Position numbers and translations under genes: made by a program
Shown here: in pieces, positions 32,673 through 39,470 of the stretch
Numbering within the stretch: the first letter of the stretch is position 1
Layout: each line of letters opens with the position of its first letter
The notes under the pieces: generated by a model
Databases searched by the model: none
What the model was told of the DNA's origin: nothing
The model's input: the letters and a program-made list of their open reading frames with translations, nothing else
NCBI GenBank assembly: GCA_934589675.1
Contig: CAKTOF010000010.1
Coordinates: 21,400-85,399, forward strand
Direction of reading: 5' to 3'
DNA: 64,000 nt
From: an uncultured Oscillospiraceae bacterium
GTDB taxonomy: Bacteria > Bacillota > Clostridia > Oscillospirales > Oscillospiraceae

Positions 32673-34208
32673 TCATATGAGATTGGCCAGCAGGAGCAGC
32701 GAGTAGAGCATCTCGGCCATCTCGCCGCGCGTCACAGCCTGCCGCGGCAGAATTTTCCCGCCGGACGGCGTCAGGATGCCGGACTGCACGCAGAACGCCA
32801 CGCTGGTCCGGGCATAGCTTGCGCAGGAGGCGGAGTCTGTATACCGCGAAAGCGCGCCTGCGTCCGCGCCGTCGGGGTTCAGCCCGCAGAGCTTCGCCGC
32901 GCGCGCGAGCATGGCGCAGGCCTCCTGCCGCGTGACGGTGCGCGTCGGGGAAAATGTCGTGTCCGTGATGCCGTTTACGATGCCGGAATGGTACGCCGCG
33001 CCGATGCTGCCGCCAAGGCGCGACGATTTGGACACGTCCGTGAACGGAAAGTCCGTCCGGCTGCCGAGGCCGAGCGCGCGGGCGGTGAGCGCGGCGAACT
33101 CCGCACGTGTGAGCGAGGCGTCGGGGTCAAAGCGCGCGGCGGTTTTGCCCGTCGTGATGCCGCGCGCGGCGAGGCAGAACACCGCGGCGCGGCAGCTGCG
33201 GCCGGAAAGGTCGGTGAACGCGGGCGATGCGGACGGCGCCGGGACGCGGACGGCGGGATCCTTGCCGGAAAGGCCGGATGCCTTCGGGACGTCGGTCATG
33301 GTGTAGAGCGCCGTTTTTCCGGAGCGCGCGCGCGCCATGGCGGCCTGCGCCAGAAGCGCCTGCTCGGTGGCCATCTGGTCCATTTTTCCGCCCACGATGT
33401 GCGCGTACCCGCCGGAGACGGCGAGGCGCGAAAGCGCGTCGGACGCGCTCTTGCCGGACTTCATGAACCGCGCGTCCGTGACGGACACGCTGAGCGAGCA
33501 GAGCGCGATGAGGACCTGCGCGGTGCTCTCGGCCGTCTCGGTGCCGTAGGCGGCGAAGCCGCCGGTATCAAGCTGGATGGCGCTGAGCGCCGCAAGGCCG
33601 GCGTCCACGGCCGCGGAGACGGACTTCTGCGCGCGGTAGGGCGCGAGCGCGCACAGCGCCATGGCCGTCATGTCCGCGTCGGCCGCGGAGCCGGTCAGCG
33701 CCCAGCCGCCGGCGGGCAGGGCGGCCGTTACGATGTGGTCGACGTACTTCTGCCGCGCGCTCTGCGTGCCGTAGCCGCCGGAGTCGAGCGCGAGCAGCGC
33801 GAACACCGCGCCGTTGAGTCCCTGCCGCGTGACGGCCGCGAAGTCTAAAAGCGGCGCGGTCAGGTCGAACCCGCCGACATCCCGCGCGTCGCGCCCGATG
33901 GCAGACAGGGCGAGGACGGCGCGGGCGTACTCCGTGTATTTCTGCGTGCTGAGCACGCCGCCGGCGTCGCAGACGGTGAGGGCGAGGCGGCGGTAATAGC
34001 CCTCAAAATACCCGTCCGGCACGCGCGCGCCCGCGCGGGCAAGGCCGATGACGGCCCACTCGCCGCCGACGGAGCCGAAGATGGGCGCGGGCGAAGCGGC
34101 CAGCACGGCGGCCGCCGCGTCCGTCCCGGCCGCCGAGACCGGGACGCACAGGGAAAAGACCAGCGCGAGCGCGAGCAGCGCGCCGAGCGCGCGTCTGAAA
34201 CCGTTCAT
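32673..34208 (-). CDS. Secreted SLH protein with alpha/alpha-toroid (prenyltransferase-like) repeats
   Basis: A 511-aa protein: signal peptide (cleavage after VSAAG, near 27), then about 270 residues of helical repeats with glycine-rich turns (GGYGTQS, PAGGWALTG, DTGGFAAYG, SGGYAHIVG), the alpha/alpha-barrel pattern of terpenoid cyclases, complement C3d and intrinsic factor. Three SLH modules (about 325-511, FTDLSGRSCRAAVFCLAARGI...) anchor it to the wall. It lacks a DUF4430 domain, which the next gene supplies separately. The role is inferred to be cobamide binding at the surface. Confidence 0.82.
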   Translation of the reverse strand: MNGFRRALGALLALALVFSLCVPVSAAGTDAAAAVLAASPAPIFGSVGGEWAVIGLARAGARVPDGYFEGYYRRLALTVCDAGGVLSTQKYTEYARAVLALSAIGRDARDVGGFDLTAPLLDFAAVTRQGLNGAVFALLALDSGGYGTQSARQKYVDHIVTAALPAGGWALTGSAADADMTAMALCALAPYRAQKSVSAAVDAGLAALSAIQLDTGGFAAYGTETAESTAQVLIALCSLSVSVTDARFMKSGKSASDALSRLAVSGGYAHIVGGKMDQMATEQALLAQAAMARARSGKTALYTMTDVPKASGLSGKDPAVRVPAPSASPAFTDLSGRSCRAAVFCLAARGITTGKTAARFDPDASLTRAEFAALTARALGLGSRTDFPFTDVSKSSRLGGSIGAAYHSGIVNGITDTTFSPTRTVTRQEACAMLARAAKLCGLNPDGADAGALSRYTDSASCASYARTSVAFCVQSGILTPSGGKILPRQAVTRGEMAEMLYSLLLLANLI

Positions 34209-34220
34209 GGGATCGCCTCC

Positions 34221-34255
34221 AAAAAAAGCGCCCGGCTGAACGGCAGCCGGGCGCT
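34221..34255 (-). terminator. Intra-operon terminator or attenuator
   Basis: Stem agcgcccggctg / cagccgggcgct, followed on the minus strand by TTTTTTT and then directly by the SD of the 32673-34208 gene. It would reduce expression of the distal genes relative to the riboswitch-proximal ones, or require a second promoter near 34290. Confidence 0.75.
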
Positions 34256-34313
34256 CTGAGAACTTGACTGCACAGAGCTATGATAGCATATTTCCGCACG
34301 TCGGGAAAGCGGG

Positions 34314-34601
34314 TTATTTTTCTCGCGCGGCTATCTCGGCGAGGTCGGGAAAGCGGGCGATGATCTCGCCGTATTTTTCCCGCTCGTGCGGGAGCGTGCA
34401 GGACGAGCAGTCCTTCACGCCGGAGGCGGTGTAGGTGAAATCGCCGCCGCAGCGGGAGCCGAGCGCGTAGAGCGGGCAGTAGCAGAACAGGCAGTTGAAG
34501 TCCTGCTCGGCCACGCCGTCGTGGCAGGGGAACGCCTCGCAGTCACGGTTGCAGAAAAACGAGAAGTGCTTGCCGTACCAGTACGCGTCGCGGACGCTCA
34601 T
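34314..34601 (-). CDS. Cysteine-rich small-domain protein
   Basis: A 95-aa protein with eight Cys in patterns FCNRDCEAFPCH, NCLFCYCPLY, RCGG and DCSSC, resembling the Cys-rich small domain (Pfam PF04071, from memory), a probable metal-binding domain often found near cobalamin genes. No signal peptide. The ATG at 34601 overlaps the upstream stop (ATGA), so it is translationally coupled to the large SLH protein under the riboswitch. A cobalt or Fe-S role is possible but unproven. Confidence 0.8.
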   Translation of the reverse strand: MSVRDAYWYGKHFSFFCNRDCEAFPCHDGVAEQDFNCLFCYCPLYALGSRCGGDFTYTASGVKDCSSCTLPHEREKYGEIIARFPDLAEIAAREK

Positions 34602-37600
34602 TTCGCGTCCTTGCACAGGCGGTGCAGAATGGCGGCCGCCTCGCCGCGCGTGACGGCGCCGGCCGGGTCGATGCGGCCGTTTTCGCCGGCGAAGAGCCCG
34701 GCGTTGACGCACCAGGCCATAGCGGGCTTGGCGTAGTCGGAGATGGCGTCGTAGTCAGAATACTCGCGGATGACCATGCCGCCCTCGGTCGTGTCAATCC
34801 CGAGCAGCTTCGCCGCGCGGTAGAGCATGACGGCCAGCTGCTGGCGCGAGATGGGCGCGCCGGGGTGGAACGAGCCGTCGGCAAAGCCGAGCGCGACGCC
34901 GGTCTTCGCCGCCCACGCCGCGGCGGGCGCGCAGTAGCTGCCCTCGCGGATGTCCGTGAAGCCCTCACCCGCACTGGCCGGGCTGCCGGCGAGGCGATAG
35001 AGCACCGTCGCCAGCTGCCCGCGCGTGATGGCGCGCTCAGGCAGGAACTCCGTCTTGCTCACGCCGGAGAACAGCCCTTTCTCCGCCGCCCAGAGAATGT
35101 CCGTGCGGTAGAGGGAGGCAGCAATGTCGGTGAAGCGGTCGGAGGTGGTGGGCACCATGAAGCCCTCTTCCTTCGTCCAGTCATTCGTGAAGAACCAGAC
35201 GATCTCGTCGCCCGCGGCGATGGAGCACGAGGTCAGGCCGATGTTCGGAGCCGTGCCGTTGACCTTATAGAGCCAGCCGGAGTTATCGCCGGTCAAAAAT
35301 TCGCCGAGCGTCGTGTCGCCCTTGGTGATGGAGCGGACATAGCCCGTCTCCGCGCCGACGTAGGTCAGGCCCGCGTCGTCGCATGCCTTGGTGAACGCAT
35401 GATAAACGGTCGAGCCGGATTTGACCGTGACGGCCGTGCGCGGGATCCAGTAGGAATCCGTGGCCTTGAGCGTGAAGTAGACCGTGATGGTCTGATCCGT
35501 GTCAGGTTCGGACGGCGCGACGACTTCACCCGCGCCCGTCGCGCGGCCCGGCGTGCGGGAGGCGGCGTTCAGGCTAAAATCGTAGATGTTGTACGCCTTG
35601 CCCGTCGCGGCGACCTGCGAGGCGGCGATGAGCGCGCGGAAGCCCTGCTCGGTGGCGATCTCGTTGCGCTTCGTGTTATCCAGATACCAGAACCCGGAGT
35701 TGTCGGCCAGCGCAAAGGACAACAGACCGTCGAGCGCGCTGACGCCGTTTTTCACAAAGCGGCTGTCCGTATCCGGATTGACGCCCGCGGCGCACAGGCC
35801 GACGATGACCATAGCGCAGGAGTTGGCACTGGCGCTGCTGCCAAACGTACCGTCGTCCTTCATCTGCGAGGCGAGGTAATTCACGCCCTTTTCGATGGCG
35901 GCGTCGACGCGCGCGTCATCGCGGTAGAACGCAAGACCCGCGATGGCGTTGGCGGTCGTGTCAATCGTACCCCACTCGTCCCAGCTGCCGTCGTCCTTGT
36001 TCTGCGCGGCAAGAAGCGCGTCGACGAGCGCGGTCTCATAGTCCGTCGTGCCCTCGTAATCGCCCTGATTGTAGGCGGCGAGCGTGTAGGGGGCGCTCCA
36101 CGCGCTCGTGCTCTGCGTTATGCCGCTTAAACCGGTGATGGCGTTGACGGGCGTGTTGCTGTTGACGGGGTAGAGCTGCTGCGCGTCGATGCCGAGACCG
36201 CTGAGCGCAAGGATGGCCTTGCTGTAAGTCGTGTCAGTGGCCTTGCTGTCCTGAAGCGAGGCGATGGCGGTGTTGATGTAGGTCTGCTTCGCGCTGGCCG
36301 ACGTGGTGTTCGTCGTCGCTGTCGCGTAAGCAGCGTATGCCGCCATGTCCATAACGACCCATTCGTAGGCGGAATCCACATAGCTGTGGGCGATGGACTC
36401 CATGAGCGCGTCAACAGGCGTTTTATCTGTAGAGGCGGGAACGGTGATCTGGAACGTCAGAGTATTGTTCTCCGGCATGGGGCCAGCGTCACATATTCCG
36501 TAGTTTTTGCACGTATCGGCATAATCGAATGTTGCGGTCAGTGTGACGACGGCGTCTCTCTGCCCATAGGCCGGACGGATGATCTTGTGCAGCTTGCCAG
36601 TAGAGGAACTTGTGCCGAGTGTCATTGTGACGGCGGGGTTGTTGGAGCTCCACGTGATCTCAACACCAAAGCTGCTGCCGGCGGGGAGTTTTAATGTACT
36701 TGTAACCTGATCGGCAGACTGCCCGTTCAAAATGGTGTCCAGTGTGACTTTTGCCATTTCCGCTGCGATCACCTCAGATTTGGTCTCGCTGTGCGTGTCG
36801 ATTTCAACACTGTAAGCGTTGACCCGATCGGAAAGCGAGCCGAGCGCGAGGTCGAACGAGATGTCGGCGTGGGTTTTCGTGTAACCGCTGGGGTACAGAA
36901 TGGTGCCGTCCGCCTCAAAGCCGCTGTTGCCGGTAAAGTCGCTCGGGAGCGAGGCGACGACGCCCGGGGCGGCCTCGTCGAGGATGGACTGCGCCTTCGT
37001 GAGAATGTTCACGTCGACGGCGACGGATTCGTAGGCATAGGAACCGCCGCTTTCTCCGCTGTATTCGGTGGGCTTGAGCGAATTCGTGTTCAACGCGGCT
37101 TTTGCGGCGTTCATGCGCGCAACGGCTTCATCCGCGGTCAGCGCAGGAACAGTGAAAGTAAACTCTTTTGTATCAGAAAGAGAGCCACAGGAAATTGTCG
37201 CGGTGAGCGTGACCTCGACGGCCTCAGTCGACTTTACGACCTTCCCTTTTTCGGAGATGGATGCGGGGTGAGAGGATGTCCAGACGATTGCGGTCTTGCC
37301 GCTCGCGCCGCGCGTGGGGAGAGTCAGGCTTTCACCATCGACGTAGGCGAGGGAAAGCGCGGCCTTGTCGGCGCTGACCAGCTCGGCACGCTCTTCGTCC
37401 GTGATGCTGCCCGCGACCGAGACGCGGCACCAGCCCGGGATCGCGCGCGAGCCGTTCGCCGGACCAGTGGCGGCGAGCAGGTAGTCGCCCGTGGTGTCGA
37501 TCGTCAGTGTGAACGCACCGTTTTCGTCTGTCGTCGTGGGCGGAATCGTCGTAGCGGCGCCGTTCGTGTCCAGTACGCTGACGGTCAGCCCGGAAACCGG

Positions 37601-38158
37601 CGCGGCGTTGACGCCGCTGTATGCTCCCATGTAGTTGAAACCATAGACGACACCGGAGATCGGCTGGCTGGCTTCGGCGGCGATGCTTCGCGTCATTTTG
37701 CCTTCCTGCGTGAAGTAAATATAATGGTCGCTCCACGAGGAATCTTCATAGAGGAAAACGTCAACGACGTCGCCCTGCTGCACGACTGCGCTGGAAGCGT
37801 ATTCGCCGCTGTATGCGCCGTTGATCGCGTGACCGGCAAAGCCGCTCAGACCGAAGATCGTAGATAGGGTGCTGTTTACGTAGTCAGAGGCGGTATCTTC
37901 GGTGAAACCGTCGCCGAATGTCAGCTTATGTGCGGCGACGACTGCGTCCAGCACGGTGGGGGAGGTCGATGCCTGCCCGATTCCGTAAGATGCCGCCAGT
38001 CCGGCCGAGACGGTGACGGACTGCGGGGCGACAATGAATTCGTTGCCGGACACGAAACTGAATGTGACAGTAACGCTATCCGCTGCCAGCGCGACCCCCG
38101 GCAGCAGGCCTGCGACGAGGCACAGAGCCAGGAGCAGGCTCAGGATTCTTTTTTTCAT
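34598..38158 (-). CDS. SLH-anchored intrinsic factor/transcobalamin-like protein
   Basis: A 1186-aa secreted protein. Signal peptide 1-25 (LLPGVALAA); DUF4430-like domain about 29-150; a carboxypeptidase-regulatory-type beta segment about 170-250; two Ig-like segments (about 260-340 and 455-575, with VWTSSHPASIS and ITWSSNNPAVT); alpha/alpha-toroid about 580-880 (KDDGSWDEWGTIDTTANAIAGL, ASANSCAMVIVGLCAAG); a second DUF4430 domain about 888-990 (GWLYKVNGTAP, DEIVWFF); three SLH modules about 1000-1186. Toroid followed by beta-domain is the order in animal intrinsic factor. A cobalamin riboswitch controls it, which supports B12 capture. Confidence 0.88.
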   Translation of the reverse strand: MKKRILSLLLALCLVAGLLPGVALAADSVTVTFSFVSGNEFIVAPQSVTVSAGLAASYGIGQASTSPTVLDAVVAAHKLTFGDGFTEDTASDYVNSTLSTIFGLSGFAGHAINGAYSGEYASSAVVQQGDVVDVFLYEDSSWSDHYIYFTQEGKMTRSIAAEASQPISGVVYGFNYMGAYSGVNAAPVSGLTVSVLDTNGAATTIPPTTTDENGAFTLTIDTTGDYLLAATGPANGSRAIPGWCRVSVAGSITDEERAELVSADKAALSLAYVDGESLTLPTRGASGKTAIVWTSSHPASISEKGKVVKSTEAVEVTLTATISCGSLSDTKEFTFTVPALTADEAVARMNAAKAALNTNSLKPTEYSGESGGSYAYESVAVDVNILTKAQSILDEAAPGVVASLPSDFTGNSGFEADGTILYPSGYTKTHADISFDLALGSLSDRVNAYSVEIDTHSETKSEVIAAEMAKVTLDTILNGQSADQVTSTLKLPAGSSFGVEITWSSNNPAVTMTLGTSSSTGKLHKIIRPAYGQRDAVVTLTATFDYADTCKNYGICDAGPMPENNTLTFQITVPASTDKTPVDALMESIAHSYVDSAYEWVVMDMAAYAAYATATTNTTSASAKQTYINTAIASLQDSKATDTTYSKAILALSGLGIDAQQLYPVNSNTPVNAITGLSGITQSTSAWSAPYTLAAYNQGDYEGTTDYETALVDALLAAQNKDDGSWDEWGTIDTTANAIAGLAFYRDDARVDAAIEKGVNYLASQMKDDGTFGSSASANSCAMVIVGLCAAGVNPDTDSRFVKNGVSALDGLLSFALADNSGFWYLDNTKRNEIATEQGFRALIAASQVAATGKAYNIYDFSLNAASRTPGRATGAGEVVAPSEPDTDQTITVYFTLKATDSYWIPRTAVTVKSGSTVYHAFTKACDDAGLTYVGAETGYVRSITKGDTTLGEFLTGDNSGWLYKVNGTAPNIGLTSCSIAAGDEIVWFFTNDWTKEEGFMVPTTSDRFTDIAASLYRTDILWAAEKGLFSGVSKTEFLPERAITRGQLATVLYRLAGSPASAGEGFTDIREGSYCAPAAAWAAKTGVALGFADGSFHPGAPISRQQLAVMLYRAAKLLGIDTTEGGMVIREYSDYDAISDYAKPAMAWCVNAGLFAGENGRIDPAGAVTRGEAAAILHRLCKDAK

Positions 38159-38200
38159 GGTTTGCTCTCCTTTACAAAACAGAATTTTCGGTCATCTATC

Positions 38201-38243
38201 AAAAACGGCCGCAGCAGACCCATATCCGGGTCTGCTGCGGCCA
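38201..38243 (-). terminator. Riboswitch expression-platform terminator
   Basis: A perfect 14-bp stem, gccgcagcagaccc / gggtctgctgcggc, followed on the minus strand by CGTTTTT. It lies between the aptamer and the gene's SD. Confidence 0.88.
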
Positions 38244-38295
38244 ATGTTTCCACAGCAAAGCTGCGCGCCCGCTCCACGGGTGCGCTGAGCTTTTT

Positions 38296-38525
38296 CGCGC
38301 AAAGTCGGTCTCCTGACTTGCGATGGGGAAAGCGGGGCTTTCCTGCGGCCGGGCGCCTACCTTCTCAGGGCTTCCCAATGGCGACCTCACGGTCAGCGCC
38401 CGCAAAAACGGGCGACTTCGGCGCGGCCTCTCGCTTACAGGGCTGGCACGTTCCGGACTCAAACCGGATTCCCTCATCCCCGCGCCTGCAAAATGCAGCC
38501 ATGCGGCGGGGTCACGATGCGGCTT
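38296..38525 (-). promoter_or_regulatory. Cobalamin riboswitch
   Basis: Read on the minus strand it shows the conserved order AGGGAATCCGGT...AGTCCGGAAC, then GTGCCAGCCCTGTAAGC (B12-box-like core), later TGGGAAG, and the 3' AAGTCAGGAGACCGACTT segment. It is followed by a strong terminator and the 1186-aa protein gene. It should bind a cobalamin and stop transcription when B12 is plentiful. Confidence 0.93.
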
Positions 38526-38539
38526 ATGAACTTGGCTCC

Positions 38540-38568
38540 ATCATAGCACAGGCCGCGCGCGTCCGCAA
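38540..38568 (-). promoter_or_regulatory. Promoter of the B12-capture operon
   Basis: On the minus strand TTGCGG (38563-38568), a 17-nt spacer, TATGAT (38540-38545), about 15 nt before the riboswitch. Confidence 0.7.
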
Positions 38569-38704
38569 GATGATTTGTGCGCCGGTTTTCGACGAAAACC
38601 GGGCGAAGTGCTGCAAAATTTACAATTTGAGTTTGCGCAAACGAATCGGAAGTTATTCACACTGCCGAAAGTTTGCCGAGACAAACCTTTTTTCAGAAAA
38701 CCGA

Positions 38705-38733
38705 TTGACAAACCGGGCGGATGTGAGTATCAT
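38705..38733 (+). promoter_or_regulatory. feo operon promoter
   Basis: TTGACA (38705-38710), a 17-nt spacer, TATCAT (38728-38733). The operator palindrome begins 8 nt downstream, across the start of transcription. The stretch 38570-38704 shows nothing else. Confidence 0.8.
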
Positions 38734-38741
38734 GGCAACTG

Positions 38742-38757
38742 GTTAGCAATGGCTAAC
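38742..38757. promoter_or_regulatory. Metal-regulator operator 1 (feoA)
   Basis: GTTAG-CAATGG-CTAAC; with flanking bases the palindrome extends to GGTTAGC-N4-GCTAACC. It is similar in style to DtxR/IdeR boxes. Confidence 0.75.
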
Positions 38758-38775
38758 CTTTCCTCATCCCAACAA

Positions 38776-38791
38776 GTTAGGGAATGCTAAT
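38776..38791. promoter_or_regulatory. Metal-regulator operator 2 (feoA)
   Basis: GTTAG-GGAATG-CTAAT, 34 nt centre-to-centre from operator 1. Confidence 0.7.
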
Positions 38792-38824
38792 TGGGAAATT
38801 CAGAGCTTGGGAAGGATATGGCTT

Positions 38825-39037
38825 ATGATGCCTTTGACACTTGCTTCAGCGGGGGAAGAGAATATCATCAAAAAGATCGGCGGCAAGCCCGACGTCAAAA
38901 AGCATCTGGAAAACCTCGGCTTTGTCGTCGGCGGCAATGTGACGGTCATCACGCAGATGGGCGGCAACGTCATCGTGAACGTGAAAGAGGCCAGGATCGC
39001 GATCAGCCGCGAGATGGCGCAGAAAATCATGATCTGA
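38825..39037 (+). CDS. feoA: FeoA-family protein (first copy)
   Basis: A 70-aa SH3-like protein: MPLTLASAGEENIIKKIGGKPDVKKHLENLGFVVGGNVTV matches the FeoA pattern of a short beta barrel with a conserved LGF-xx-G turn. FeoA proteins bind the cytoplasmic side of FeoB and tune ferrous iron uptake. GAAGGA lies 8 nt before the ATG at 38825. It is the first gene after the iron-type promoter and operators. Its sequence is distinct from the second FeoA, so the two may form a heteromer. Confidence 0.88.
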   Translation: MMPLTLASAGEENIIKKIGGKPDVKKHLENLGFVVGGNVTVITQMGGNVIVNVKEARIAISREMAQKIMI

Positions 39038-39062
39038 CCGGAAGGAGAACAGGAGGAGCAAC

Positions 39063-39284
39063 ATGAACAATCTCAGACAGGTGAAGGTCGGCCAGACGGT
39101 GAAGGTCGTCAAGCTGCACGGCGAGGGCGCCGTCAAGCGCCGCATCATGGACATGGGTCTCACGCGCGGCGTCGAGGTCTCTGTCCGCAAGGTCGCCCCG
39201 CTCGGCGACCCGATCGAGGTCACGGTCCGCGGCTACGAGCTGTCGCTGCGCAAGGCCGACGCCGAGATGATCGAGGTCGAGTAA
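39063..39284 (+). CDS. feoA: FeoA-family protein (second copy)
   Basis: A 73-aa SH3-like protein. LRQVKVGQTVKVVKLHGEGAVKRRIMDMGLTRGVEVSVRKVAPLGDPIEVTVRGYELSLRK is the classic FeoA sequence, with the conserved R-MGL-G-V core and final LRK-A. It lies 25 nt after the first feoA. AGGAGG precedes the ATG. It is a likely FeoB partner. Confidence 0.93.
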   Translation: MNNLRQVKVGQTVKVVKLHGEGAVKRRIMDMGLTRGVEVSVRKVAPLGDPIEVTVRGYELSLRKADAEMIEVE

Positions 39285-39308
39285 AGCTCGTCTCCGACGA
39301 GCTTATTT

Positions 39309-39402
39309 CAAATGAGACCCGCTTCGCTGGGCGCTCATTTGAGGGGGAACGCAGCCCGGCTGCGCGCACGCCCCGCGATGCGGGGCGCAAGCTCTGCGAG
39401 GC
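39309..39402. repeat. Family D repeat (feoA-feoB gap)
   Basis: Contains gagacccgcttcgctgggcg, gcgcgcacgccccgc and ctctgcgaggc. An inverted, longer copy lies at 50033-50211. Nested short palindromes (caaatgag...ctcatttg) suggest a folded RNA or DNA element. Confidence 0.65.
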
Positions 39403-39434
39403 TTTTTTGAGCCTCGCAAATTTCAGTCAACATG

Positions 39435-39450
39435 GTTAGCAAACGCTAAT
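39435..39450. promoter_or_regulatory. Metal-regulator operator 3 (feoB)
   Basis: GTTAG-CAAACG-CTAAT, ending 20 nt before the feoB ATG. It implies feoB can be controlled separately from the feoA pair. Confidence 0.7.
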
Positions 39451-39470
39451 TAAAGGAGAAAACGGAACAT

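Noticed and set aside
34622..36130. 502-codon + strand frame opposite the B12-receptor gene
   Set aside because: Antisense shadow with no motif or SD.
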